A DNA stretch of 64,000 nt from Thiobacillus denitrificans (GTDB lineage Bacteria > Pseudomonadota > Gammaproteobacteria > Burkholderiales > Thiobacillaceae): positions 62,001 through 126,000 of the forward strand of contig DYIY01000011.1 of NCBI GenBank assembly GCA_020723405.1, given 5' to 3'. Shown in pieces: positions 39,916 to 50,916 of this stretch. The notes beneath the pieces are model-generated. The model ran no database searches. It had not been told where the DNA came from and saw only the letters and a list, made by a program, of their open reading frames with translations. The translations under genes and the position numbers were made by a program. Within the stretch, counting starts at the first letter, position 1. Each line of letters begins with the position of its first letter.

Positions 39916-40329
39916 CTAATTCTCGATGTAATGAACATGATGGACGGTCCCCTTCAGGACAAGAAACAGAACCTCCTCCTCATAGCGTGATGCGTAGCCC
40001 AAGTGAACGTACTCGAGCATCTCCCCGCGCATGCAACGAAGATGACCATTCACCCAGTACGCATCAACCGGGTTCCCTTTTCGGGCGTGAGGAAACAACG
40101 CTTGCAAGGAAACGGGACTGCCATCCGGAAACTCTGCCTCGATATCCACTAGCAAAAGAAACCGGCCTTCGATGGCCCACTTCGCTCTGTACCCACGCAT
40201 CAGGCTCGTACCGCCACCCTGAAATCGAGCAAGCTCAGGATGATCGTGGAGCCAAACCCCCAGGGGCTCGGAGACAAGAAGGAGTTCCTCACCGTTGAAA
40301 GTGAGCAGATCGGGTACTTGTGCGGTCAT
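39916..40329 (-). CDS. conserved protein of unknown function in the CRISPR island
   Basis: A 137-residue protein, probably cytosolic and beta-rich. GGTSLMRGYRAKWAIEG and LEYVHLGYASRYEEEVLF resemble a widespread family of small uncharacterised proteins with an RGY-x-x-x-W-x-I core and a Y-V-H-x-G-Y motif. GGAAGGAG upstream fixes ATG 40329. It sits between the trailer end of the array and the adaptation genes, and carries the same GCAAGCTTGC palindrome 65 bases upstream. It may be part of the CRISPR regulon. Function unknown. Confidence 0.72.
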   Translation of the reverse strand: MTAQVPDLLTFNGEELLLVSEPLGVWLHDHPELARFQGGGTSLMRGYRAKWAIEGRFLLLVDIEAEFPDGSPVSLQALFPHARKGNPVDAYWVNGHLRCMRGEMLEYVHLGYASRYEEEVLFLVLKGTVHHVHYIEN

Positions 40330-40389
40330 AGCGCATCTCCTTCCGAAAAGAAGCCACTCTACGAGTCACCCGCGAAAGCTAAAGACTTC

Positions 40390-40399
40390 GCAAGCTTGC
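40390..40399. promoter_or_regulatory. GCAAGCTTGC palindrome upstream of the 137-codon gene
   Basis: Centred 65.5 bases upstream of ATG 40329, between the last array repeat and the gene. Same motif and spacing as the other four intergenic copies. Confidence 0.6.
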
Positions 40400-40434
40400 C
40401 AACCACAGCCAAGCACCCACCATAAGTTGCTCCA

Positions 40435-43400
40435 GTGTTAAGCCCTTTCAAATCAGGGCTTCATTTGAACTCACCTGGTCCGCCAAGAACAACAGCAGCT
40501 TCCTCGTCTTAATCCCTTTCAAATCAGGGCTTCATTTGAACGGAGTGGACGTTGATGAGGCCGCAATCAGCGACGTCTTAATCCCTTTCAAATCAGGGCT
40601 TCATTTGAACCTGGCATCTGCCAGGAAAATCCAGGGCTTTAACGTCTTAATCCCTTTCAAATCAGGGCTTCATTTGAACTATTCTCCCCTCGATGAGCCA
40701 CGGGGACGCCCCGTCTTAATCCCTTTCAAATCAGGGCTTCATTTGAACCTGCGGGCAGCCCTGAACAAAGCCTACGAGAGAGCGTCTTAATCCCTTTCAA
40801 ATCAGGGCTTCATTTGAACGCGACGGCTTTGGCGGCAAGGACTCCCTGCGCGGCGTCTTAATCCCTTTCAAATCAGGGCTTCATTTGAACCCGCATCGCT
40901 GCCGAGAAGGCCGCCTTGGAGGCGTCTTAATCCCTTTCAAATCAGGGCTTCATTTGAACGACGATGGCAAACGAAATGGAACGGGCGCAATTCGTCTTAA
41001 TCCCTTTCAAATCAGGGCTTCATTTGAACCCTGTCCCGGGCGATTACCTTTCAGCTCGGGCAAGGTCTTAATCCCTTTCAAATCAGGGCTTCATTTGAAC
41101 TTTCGTCAAACACTAAAATATCTTGCAAATACCGTCTTAATCCCTTTCAAATCAGGGCTTCATTTGAACCTTCTCGTGGACCCAAGCATGTACCCCAAGA
41201 AGTCTTAATCCCTTTCAAATCAGGGCTTCAGTTGAACCCCATTACATTTGCGACATGCGGCGTTGTACTTGCGTCTTAATCCCTTTCAAATCAGGGCTTC
41301 ATTTGAACGCCAGAAGAAGAGGCATTCGACCCGGTTTCCGACGTCTTAATCCCTTTCAAATCAGGGCTTCATTTGAACGGAGGCGTTCAAAGAAAGTGTT
41401 TTGAACAGCCTGGGTCTTAATCCCTTTCAAATCAGGGCTTCATTTGAACGGATTCAATTCCCTGACCCTGGAGCCGAACTGCCTGTCTTAATCCCTTTCA
41501 AATCAGGGCTTCATTTGAACTGGGGAATTGGCCGATAACCACCAGTTGACAGAGTCTTAATCCCTTTCAAATCAGGGCTTCATTTGAACAGGAGAAGGCT
41601 GCCAAGATGGTCGATGCCTATCGGTCTTAATCCCTTTCAAATCAGGGCTTCATTTGAACTCCAAGGTGACGCCGATGGTGAACGGATCTTTGAGTCTTAA
41701 TCCCTTTCAAATCAGGGCTTCATTTGAACCCAGAAAGCCGCGCAAGTGAAACATAACGCTGGGTCTTAATCCCTTTCAAATCAGGGCTTCATTTGAACAG
41801 GCTGGCGCATCACGGTTGATGCCGGAAAACACGTCTTAATCCCTTTCAAATCAGGGCTTCATTTGAACTGACCGCCACCCCGAAAAAGGATACAACAAGC
41901 TGTCTTAATCCCTTTCAAATCAGGGCTTCATTTGAACGGATTGCGCGATCCGAAAGCGCCCAAGCCCCGCCGGTCTTAATCCCTTTCAAATCAGGGCTTC
42001 ATTTGAACCGAAGATCAAGCGCAACTATCGCAAGCAAATGTCTTAATCCCTTTCAAATCAGGGCTTCATTTGAACGAGCTCGTCGGTGTGTACCTCACCG
42101 AACAGGGGGCGGTCTTAATCCCTTTCAAATCAGGGCTTCATTTGAACCCAACCGCGCTTGCGATTGCGGACGGCGCCCACCGTCTTAATCCCTTTCAAAT
42201 CAGGGCTTCATTTGAACCCGGATATGTTTGACATGCCGACCAGGGCGGGAGTCTTAATCCCTTTCAAATCAGGGCTTCATTTGAACGCCCAACGTCGAAG
42301 TTCACGGGGGCGCCGGTACGGTCTTAATCCCTTTCAAATCAGGGCTTCATTTGAACGGAAAAGTGTGCCGATGCCGGCGCGGGGGAACTGGTCTTAATCC
42401 CTTTCAAATCAGGGCTTCATTTGAACGCATCATCGGCGGGGAGTGGTTTGCCGATACGTCTTAATCCCTTTCAAATCAGGGCTTCATTTGAACCGGCGTA
42501 GCCGCGAAGGTCCGCGTTGACTGAAGTCTTAATCCCTTTCAAATCAGGGCTTCATTTGAACGGACTCTGGTGATGGTCGCCGCTGGGCGCCGGTCTTAAT
42601 CCCTTTCAAATCAGGGCTTCATTTGAACGGCTCAAGCTGCCTATGACAGAGACATCAGCGGTCTTAATCCCTTTCAAATCAGGGCTTCATTTGAACGTGC
42701 TGGTCTGTCTCACGGAGAAGCCCTTCGAAGGTCTTAATCCCTTTCAAATCAGGGCTTCATTTGAACCGTAAACCGCCGGGACACCCCCTGGCAAACTACG
42801 TCTTAATCCCTTTCAAATCAGGGCTTCATTTGAACCTCGGCGTGGTGGACGGGATGATGACCCTGGACGCGTCTTAATCCCTTTCAAATCAGGGCTTCAT
42901 TTGAACACGCCAGCCCCGCTCAACTTGCCGCCCTGGCCCGTGTCTTAATCCCTTTCAAATCAGGGCTTCATTTGAACATTGCAAAAACCGCCAAGCGTGT
43001 TGCCGCCATGAGTCTTAATCCCTTTCAAATCAGGGCTTCATTTGAACGCGGAAGCGAGACCGGATGGATGACGTTCGAGGTCTTAATCCCTTTCAAATCA
43101 GGGCTTCATTTGAACAAAATACTTGAAGGCATTGCAAGCGATTCGATGCCGTCTTAATCCCTTTCAAATCAGGGCTTCATTTGAACAAGAATCGCCCCTG
43201 GAGTACGACGAGTGGCGCAAGTCTTAATCCCTTTCAAATCAGGGCTTCATTTGAACGCTCCGCAACAGGTGATGTGATGAACAACCCGTCTTAATCCCTT
43301 TCAAATCAGGGCTTCATTTGAACGGCAACACCGGGGAACACTACGCGGAAACGGCGTCTTAATCCCTTTCAAATCAGGGCTTCATTTGAACGCTGTGGAA

Positions 43401-45759
43401 ATCGGCATTGTGCGTGAAATCAAGCGTCTTAATCCCTTTCAAATCAGGGCTTCATTTGAACAGGGAAGGCAGGCCGACATCCGCACCGTTGGCGTCTTAA
43501 TCCCTTTCAAATCAGGGCTTCATTTGAACCGTCCAGGGCATCCCGAAGGCGCAGGAGAAGTACCGTCTTAATCCCTTTCAAATCAGGGCTTCATTTGAAC
43601 CAAGGAGGTTGCCGTGGAACACGAAGACCGCAGCGTCTTAATCCCTTTCAAATCAGGGCTTCATTTGAACGCAAAGATGGTCGATGCCTACCGGATGGCG
43701 TTGTCTTAATCCCTTTCAAATCAGGGCTTCATTTGAACCTTTGGAGGAGGACAAAAGTCTGGGACTTCTTTTTGTCTTAATCCCTTTCAAATCAGGGCTT
43801 CATTTGAACCTTCCGACTTGGCTAAAATGGCAAGTTGGATTTGTCTTAATCCCTTTCAAATCAGGGCTTCATTTGAACTTCTCCCTTTGCGTTAGTTTTA
43901 AATTCCACCTATGTCTTAATCCCTTTCAAATCAGGGCTTCATTTGAACTAAATTCCACCTATCTGGAGCCTGTTGCCAGGTCTTAATCCCTTTCAAATCA
44001 GGGCTTCATTTGAACGTATCCGTCGGGATGGTATGTGTTCGACGGGAGGTCTTAATCCCTTTCAAATCAGGGCTTCATTTGAACTTTATAGTAACGTGGC
44101 AATCACGGAAAAGGCTAGGTCTTAATCCCTTTCAAATCAGGGCTTCATTTGAACATGGCCTTCGCGGTTAAAACCAGGCTTCGCAACTGTCTTAATCCCT
44201 TTCAAATCAGGGCTTCATTTGAACGAGCTCGCCCAGGACATGTCTGCCGGTGCCTGGTCTTAATCCCTTTCAAATCAGGGCTTCATTTGAACATAAGTAC
44301 GGCGCGGAACTGGAAGCGGAAGACCACGTCTTAATCCCTTTCAAATCAGGGCTTCATTTGAACCAGCCCCTTAATCCAAGCTCTTGCCGCGATCATGGTC
44401 TTAATCCCTTTCAAATCAGGGCTTCATTTGAACAGAAGGATTGAAGCCATGGCACAAGACTACTTGCGTCTTAATCCCTTTCAAATCAGGGCTTCATTTG
44501 AACTTCGATGAGACTATCATGCCGGCAATCTACGACGTCTTAATCCCTTTCAAATCAGGGCTTCATTTGAACCCGCGCCACTTTGGAGAAAACCATGTCC
44601 GAAATCGAAGTCTTAATCCCTTTCAAATCAGGGCTTCATTTGAACGCGAACTGGCGGATAGCCACCCGCTGACCGAGTCTTAATCCCTTTCAAATCAGGG
44701 CTTCATTTGAACCAGGCGCGGCTCGGGATGTGGGACGACGACGGAATGTCTTAATCCCTTTCAAATCAGGGCTTCATTTGAACGCGCTAATTTTTCCGAA
44801 GTCCGACAGGCAAAAAAAGTCTTAATCCCTTTCAAATCAGGGCTTCATTTGAACGCACGCAAACATGGAGCTAATAAGGCCAGTGAAAGTCTTAATCCCT
44901 TTCAAATCAGGGCTTCATTTGAACCCCGGCTCAAGCGGAAATTCCCGCCATTACCGAAGTCTTAATCCCTTTCAAATCAGGGCTTCATTTGAACAAAACA
45001 TATTTCTGGCCGTGACGTACAACACTGAGTCTTAATCCCTTTCAAATCAGGGCTTCATTTGAACCCATGGCCGCGTCAGAAGTGGGCCTGAATGGGCTGG
45101 TCTTAATCCCTTTCAAATCAGGGCTTCATTTGAACCTTTGAGTACACGAGACGCTTACGCGCAAGGCTTCGTCTTAATCCCTTTCAAATCAGGGCTTCAT
45201 TTGAACCATACGATCCATGTATGCTTTTCAGCGGGAAAGTCTTAATCCCTTTCAAATCAGGGCTTCATTTGAACGAAATCCTCGCTACCTACGATCCGCG
45301 CGGCGGGTCTTAATCCCTTTCAAATCAGGGCTTCATTTGAACCTGGCTGATCGAGTGGATGGATGCACAGCCAGAGTCTTAATCCCTTTCAAATCAGGGC
45401 TTCATTTGAACCCACGGATGCCGGATGATTTGCAAATGCTCGTGGTCTTAATCCCTTTCAAATCAGGGCTTCATTTGAACCCGAAAGCAGCCTGGAAGAT
45501 ATGGAAATCCTCGCGTCTTAATCCCTTTCAAATCAGGGCTTCATTTGAACCAACTGGGCAGTCGAACTCATCACCTCGGGAGCCGTCTTAATCCCTTTCA
45601 AATCAGGGCTTCATTTGAACAGACCGCCAGGTGCAAGCCTCGCGGGCTGTGTCGGTCTTAATCCCTTTCAAATCAGGGCTTCATTTGAACGTGGCCCGCA
45701 TGCTCAAAGAGTGGTGCGACGGCGTCTTAATCCCTTTCAAATCAGGGCTTCATTTGAAC
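40435..45759 (-). CRISPR. CRISPR array, 77 repeats of 36 bp and 76 spacers
   Basis: I counted 77 repeats and 76 spacers of 31-37 bases by position. On the minus strand the repeat begins GTTCAAATGAAG and ends GGGATTAAGAC, so the crRNA 5' handle would be AUUAAGAC, comparable to AUUGCGAC or AUUGAAAC handles of type III systems. I infer minus-strand transcription for three reasons: the handle, the degenerate repeat at 40435-40470 (two changes) as trailer end, and the leader with boxA-like element on the right. Repeat 41202-41237 has one change. Apparent coding frames inside the array are repeat translations. Confidence 0.98.
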
Positions 45760-45842
45760 TCCGTTCAGGGAGAATCCTTTCATAATCAGATTGTTAAAGA
45801 ACCGGGTAGCGACTTTTTGCTGCCTGCCCGTAGATGTGTCGC
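45760..45842 (-). promoter_or_regulatory. CRISPR leader with boxA-like element
   Basis: The 83 bases between cas6 and the first repeat are AT-richer than the surroundings. On the minus strand GGTTCTTTAACA at 45803-45792 matches the Nus-factor boxA consensus (GCTCTTTAACA) in most positions, followed by ATCTGATTATGAAAGG. boxA antitermination has been reported for bacterial CRISPR arrays (Salmonella). I cannot define -35 and -10 with certainty. The array may also be read through from the cmr operon. Confidence 0.65.
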
Positions 45843-46787
45843 TCATGGCGCCCACTGATAGCTACCGAGGCCGAAGCTGGCATTCTTTCCTACATGAAGC
45901 CATTGCCCCAAGTACAGGAACTCGCGAAATGCCTGGAGGTTGCCGCTAAGCGTCCATTGGCCCACCACACCGCCCAATGCCATTTCCTGACGTTGCCGGC
46001 TCGAGTAGCGCTTCCAGTCTCGCCAGGTCAATGCTTTATCCGAGGCGACGGTGCTTGCTTGCTCAGCGAGACGACCGTAGTCCAGATCCAGTCGCATACC
46101 CGCATGGAATTCACTGATGAGGCTGATGCGACGGATCAGCCCCACGAGCAAGTCTCGGCTTTCGAGTTCATCGGGTCCCAGGGGGTGGCCGTTGCGCTGG
46201 ATGCGCATGGGTGTGTGGAGCTTTAGTTGAACGGGGGAGTCGTTATCGTTGGGCTCGATCAGTGGGAGGTAAGCGGTATGGGGGTCCAATCGACCACGGT
46301 CCACGTCAAAAACGACCAATGACGGCGCGGCTTCGTCGGTCGTCAGTGCGACGCTATGCAGCGTCGCGGCGCCTTCTCCACGACCGATTCCTTTTTCCAG
46401 AGCCCGTTGCCAGGCATGGATGATGAGGGGAAGTTGGTGGATGGCCTGGCCGATGGCGACGAAGTGAAAGCTCAGCGTGTCGCCAACTTCGTAGTGTTTT
46501 TCACCCCAGTCGGGGGGTTCAACAATGAAAGCGGCGGGGATGTCGCTGAATTGCTGAAGGGCGTGGGACGCCGGGGGCGGGGGGGCGAAGACGGCTGGGT
46601 AGGGGCAGCTTCGATAGAGGGGGCAGGGCTTGCAGTCTTTCTGCCGGGTCATGCATGCCGTGCGGCGCAGGGCGTTGCCGAATGCGCCGCGTAGAGTGGA
46701 GCCAGCGTATTCGGGGAGGTGGATGGGGCTGGTCACCCGGCAGTCGAAGCGATAGCGGGCGAGGGGGAAGGGGTTGGGGAGGGTCAC
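45843..46787 (-). CDS. cas6: Cas6 pre-crRNA endoribonuclease
   Basis: A 314-residue RAMP nuclease that cuts pre-crRNA within repeats. Signatures: LPEYAGSTLRGAFGNALRR near the N-terminus, a Cys cluster (C-x6-C-x2-C-x5-C in the MTRQKDCKPCPLYRSC region), and a C-terminal G-rich loop LHVGKNASFGLGSY. It is the last gene before the leader and overlaps the CARF nuclease gene by four bases. It probably produces crRNAs with the AUUAAGAC handle. Confidence 0.93.
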   Translation of the reverse strand: MTLPNPFPLARYRFDCRVTSPIHLPEYAGSTLRGAFGNALRRTACMTRQKDCKPCPLYRSCPYPAVFAPPPPASHALQQFSDIPAAFIVEPPDWGEKHYEVGDTLSFHFVAIGQAIHQLPLIIHAWQRALEKGIGRGEGAATLHSVALTTDEAAPSLVVFDVDRGRLDPHTAYLPLIEPNDNDSPVQLKLHTPMRIQRNGHPLGPDELESRDLLVGLIRRISLISEFHAGMRLDLDYGRLAEQASTVASDKALTWRDWKRYSSRQRQEMALGGVVGQWTLSGNLQAFREFLYLGQWLHVGKNASFGLGSYQWAP

Positions 46788-47926
46788 TCGCGCATCCAGT
46801 GTTTGAGGTAGGACGCCAGTTCCTTTACCTGCTCGGCTGCAAGCACATCAACTTGGTGGTCGCGGGCGCGGGCGCGCAAGTCTTCGCTGACCTGCCGGGC
46901 AGAAAGCAACAGTCCACGGCCCATAAGTCCGCCGGTCTGCTGGGCTAGCTGGGCGAGCTTGTAGATGTGGTCAGCGTCCTTGGCGTGCTCGCGGCCGAAC
47001 CGTTTTGCCTTGCATTCCACAACGAGCAGGCGGTTGCGGTGGACAATGGCGGCGTCGAGTTCGTTAGAGGCTTTGCCTTCGACGCTTTCTATGACCAGAT
47101 TGATGGCAACGTCTGCGGGTTTGAGGCTGCGTAGCTTGAGCCAAACGTATTCCTCCAGCCAGCCTCCGCGGAAGTAGCGCGCGGCATCCGAGTGAGCAAA
47201 GACGATCTCGCTGTCTCCATCCCAGTTGAGCAGTCCGAGTTTTTCTGCGTCTCGAAGCAATTCGGCGTGGCGCCCACCAGGTGCGAAGTCAAATTCCTGG
47301 CGGGGCCGGAAGGGGCCGTCGGCCTCGTTGAGGGCTTGGTCAGCCAACCAGTTCAGTGTGCCGAAAAAGCGGGCCAGCTTGTCGGCACCGTCGCCTAGCG
47401 CACGGGTGAGACTGCCGCGCTGGTCGGCATCGACGCACCATTGCACGTCGCGGTCACCACGAGTCCGCATGCGGTAACCCTGGGCCAAGAGAATATCTTC
47501 GAGCTTGAGCAGGTCGTCCATGGGCTCCGTGACGGCTTGCGGGCGCAACCAGTCGATCCGATCAAAGCGGGTTTCGCAGTAAAGCAGGTGCAAGTTATCG
47601 CCCGCCAAATCCTGAAACTCCTGGGTGAGCGCCAGCGTCATGAGCTTGTGACCGCCGGTGGCATTGAAGATCAGCGGGGCCTCGCCCAATTCGCAGGCAA
47701 TCTGCTGGGCAGCGGCAACGATCGCTTCGGGACTGGCGTCGTCGAAGGGTTGGCGGCGCACGACGATGCCGCGTGCCTTTAGGGCTGCCTTGAGACGTTC
47801 GGCCGACTGGCGCATGGCAGCGGTCTCGAGGATGACGACTTCACGCGCGCCTAATTGCACGGCAGGGATCAGGTTGGCCAGATTTTGGCCGGTGGCGATA
47901 CAGACATGCAGGTCAGGCCGCGCCAT
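46784..47926 (-). CDS. Card1/Can2-like CARF nuclease (DUF1887 family)
   Basis: A 380-residue ancillary effector. The N-terminal CARF domain (about 1-150) has CIATGQNLANLIPA and the ligand loop FNATGGHKLMTLAL. The C-terminal restriction-endonuclease-like domain has catalytic D291, E304 and K306 in NELDAAIVHRN and LLVVECKAK. Known Card1/Can2 enzymes are switched on by cyclic tetra-adenylate made by Cas10 and cut nucleic acid non-specifically, causing dormancy. ATG 47926 gives the family start. It overlaps csx16 by 14 bases and cas6 by 4, all one operon. Confidence 0.9.
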   Translation of the reverse strand: MARPDLHVCIATGQNLANLIPAVQLGAREVVILETAAMRQSAERLKAALKARGIVVRRQPFDDASPEAIVAAAQQIACELGEAPLIFNATGGHKLMTLALTQEFQDLAGDNLHLLYCETRFDRIDWLRPQAVTEPMDDLLKLEDILLAQGYRMRTRGDRDVQWCVDADQRGSLTRALGDGADKLARFFGTLNWLADQALNEADGPFRPRQEFDFAPGGRHAELLRDAEKLGLLNWDGDSEIVFAHSDAARYFRGGWLEEYVWLKLRSLKPADVAINLVIESVEGKASNELDAAIVHRNRLLVVECKAKRFGREHAKDADHIYKLAQLAQQTGGLMGRGLLLSARQVSEDLRARARDHQVDVLAAEQVKELASYLKHWMRE

Positions 47927-48224
47927 GGGGGTCTCCGGAAGGTACAACGAGGTATTCCTCCAGCCGTGCGCCGTAGCGCTCCAGTTCGTCGGCGCTGAGT
48001 TCACGGCCGCGCGCTTCAGCTGTCAGATTGAGGCTGAGATTGAAAAAACGTCCGCCACGGGCGCACACCTGGGCGCCAAGGTTGACCGGCAGGGTGCCGA
48101 TGACCACGTCGCCAGGCCGAATATCGGCGGGGTCCAGGTGGGCAAGGTTCCGGTCCACCTTCAGACCCTGACGGGCGGCCCATTCGATGGCGCCGGGGTG
48201 GCGGGTAATGAAGTAGGTGCTCAT
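47913..48224 (-). CDS. csx16: Csx16 (VVA1548 family)
   Basis: A 103-residue type III ancillary protein. MSTYFITRHPGAIEWAARQG and GDVVIGTLPVNLGAQVCARG are family signatures. Members have been proposed to be ring nucleases that degrade the cyclic oligoadenylate signal, which would fit its place next to a Card1-like effector. The catalytic evidence is from literature memory, not from this sequence. It overlaps cmr6 by four bases. Confidence 0.88.
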   Translation of the reverse strand: MSTYFITRHPGAIEWAARQGLKVDRNLAHLDPADIRPGDVVIGTLPVNLGAQVCARGGRFFNLSLNLTAEARGRELSADELERYGARLEEYLVVPSGDPHGAA

Positions 48225-49627
48225 GCCTCGCCCTTTAGTGCGGCGAGCTTGAGCTTCTTGCGCACTTCCTTCCAGTCGTCCTTCCGGTCGAATTTTTCGA
48301 TGAGCTTTGGCAGCCATTCTTCGATGGCTTGGGCCAGGGCACGCTTTTCATCGGCGGACCAGTCGTTGCTTTCGTGGGCGGTCTTGGCCAGTTGGCTGGC
48401 CTGGCTGTGCAAGCCGGTGTTGGGTTTGTCTTTGTGCGTGCCGAGTTGTTCCGCCCGCTGGACGGCCTGGACCCTGAATTCATCCACCAGACGCAGGTTG
48501 GGGGTCAGGGTGGCAAGCCGGGCCTGACGTTCGGCTTCCTGCCGTGCCCGTTCGGCATCATCTTCGTGGTCCTTGCGGGCCTTGGCGGCTTTGGCTGCGG
48601 CTTCCTTGTCCGCTTGCATGGCACCGTAGCCCACCGCCGTCTTGGCGCCAAAACCGAGCCATTGGAAGGCGTGTTCGAAGGCGGCGGTGAGCAGGGCTTT
48701 CCAGCTTTCGGTGAGGGCGGGAGCAATCCGGCCCAGAAATGTCAGGTCGCAGACCACATGGAAGGCGAACCCGGACCCGGGGGGCACGGTGAGGTAGCTG
48801 ATGGGGATGGGCTGGCCAGAGTTGTGGGGGCTGATGCTGCCGGCGGCTTCCTTCTGCTGGTAGTAGTGGCCCTGATGGGGGGTCATGATTTCCACCATGA
48901 GGCTGTCGCCCTTGATCTGGGGAATCACGTCCCAGAAGACCAGGGCACCCCGTTGGGCGTTGTTGCTGTCTTCTTTGCCAAAGAAGGCGTCGATGGCGGA
49001 AAGCCCCTCACCCCCGGCCCCTCTCCCGCTTGCGGGAGAGGGGAGGAAAGCGTCCCAACCTTGGGGGTCGCCCCATTCGCCGGTGGCCAGCTCGCGCGCT
49101 GCTTGGCGCAGCACACCTTTGACTCCGGAGCCGGGCAGGTAGGGCAAGCCATAGGGGTTGAGGAAGGCGAAACCGTTTTCCAGGGGATGCTCGTTGCCCA
49201 GGCCGGTGGTGAAGGGGGCAGTGGCAAGGGCGTCGAGTCGGAGCAGGTTGTCCGGGGCGACGGTGGCGGCCAGGGCGGATTGGCGGGTGGCAAGCCCATT
49301 CATCAATGGCAACCAGGGTTTGAGCCCTGGGTCCGTTCTTGGTCGGGTTCTCCGGGGCCTCTCTTCGTCGAATGCCGGCGTCTTGCAGGCCGCGACGATG
49401 CAGGCGTACTGGTCATTGGGCTGGTCATCCCATCCCTGCTGTACCAGTTGTCCTTGCTGCCGTCTCATCTTTGGTACCCGGTCCTTCATGCGCCAGTCGG
49501 CACTGTCCGTTTCCAGGTTGTCGCCCCAAGCGGCAAAGTAAAGAAGAAAACGATGTCCAGGCGGTGCGGTGAGATAGAACTCCTGGCCTTCTTTCTGAAG
49601 GTAGGCTGGTACGGCGGCGACGGGCAT
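48221..49627 (-). CDS. cmr6: Cmr6 RAMP subunit
   Basis: A Gly-rich-loop RAMP subunit that caps the crRNA 3' end of the Cmr complex. FTTGLGNEHPLENGF, LPGSGVKGVLRQAAREL and GFGAKTAVGYGAM are diagnostic. At 468 residues it is long because of an N-terminal extension and a charged C-terminal coiled region of about 120 residues. A REP-like palindrome is inserted in frame and encodes PSPASGRGAGGEG. It lies one base after cmr5 and overlaps csx16. Confidence 0.93.
   Translation of the reverse strand: MPVAAVPAYLQKEGQEFYLTAPPGHRFLLYFAAWGDNLETDSADWRMKDRVPKMRRQQGQLVQQGWDDQPNDQYACIVAACKTPAFDEERPRRTRPRTDPGLKPWLPLMNGLATRQSALAATVAPDNLLRLDALATAPFTTGLGNEHPLENGFAFLNPYGLPYLPGSGVKGVLRQAARELATGEWGDPQGWDAFLPSPASGRGAGGEGLSAIDAFFGKEDSNNAQRGALVFWDVIPQIKGDSLMVEIMTPHQGHYYQQKEAAGSISPHNSGQPIPISYLTVPPGSGFAFHVVCDLTFLGRIAPALTESWKALLTAAFEHAFQWLGFGAKTAVGYGAMQADKEAAAKAAKARKDHEDDAERARQEAERQARLATLTPNLRLVDEFRVQAVQRAEQLGTHKDKPNTGLHSQASQLAKTAHESNDWSADEKRALAQAIEEWLPKLIEKFDRKDDWKEVRKKLKLAALKGEA
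49004..49043. repeat. REP-like palindrome inside cmr6
   Basis: A 40-base element with the stem CCCCTCTCCCGC/GCGGGAGAGGGG around TT. It keeps the cmr6 frame open and adds about 13 codons between conserved segments. Confidence 0.8.
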
Positions 49628-49628
49628 T

Positions 49629-50916
<1,288 letters not shown>

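Noticed and set aside
40536..45858. Open frames with repeated LIPFKSGLHLN or LNPFQIRASFE peptides
   Set aside because: These are translations of the CRISPR repeat in two frames, not genes.
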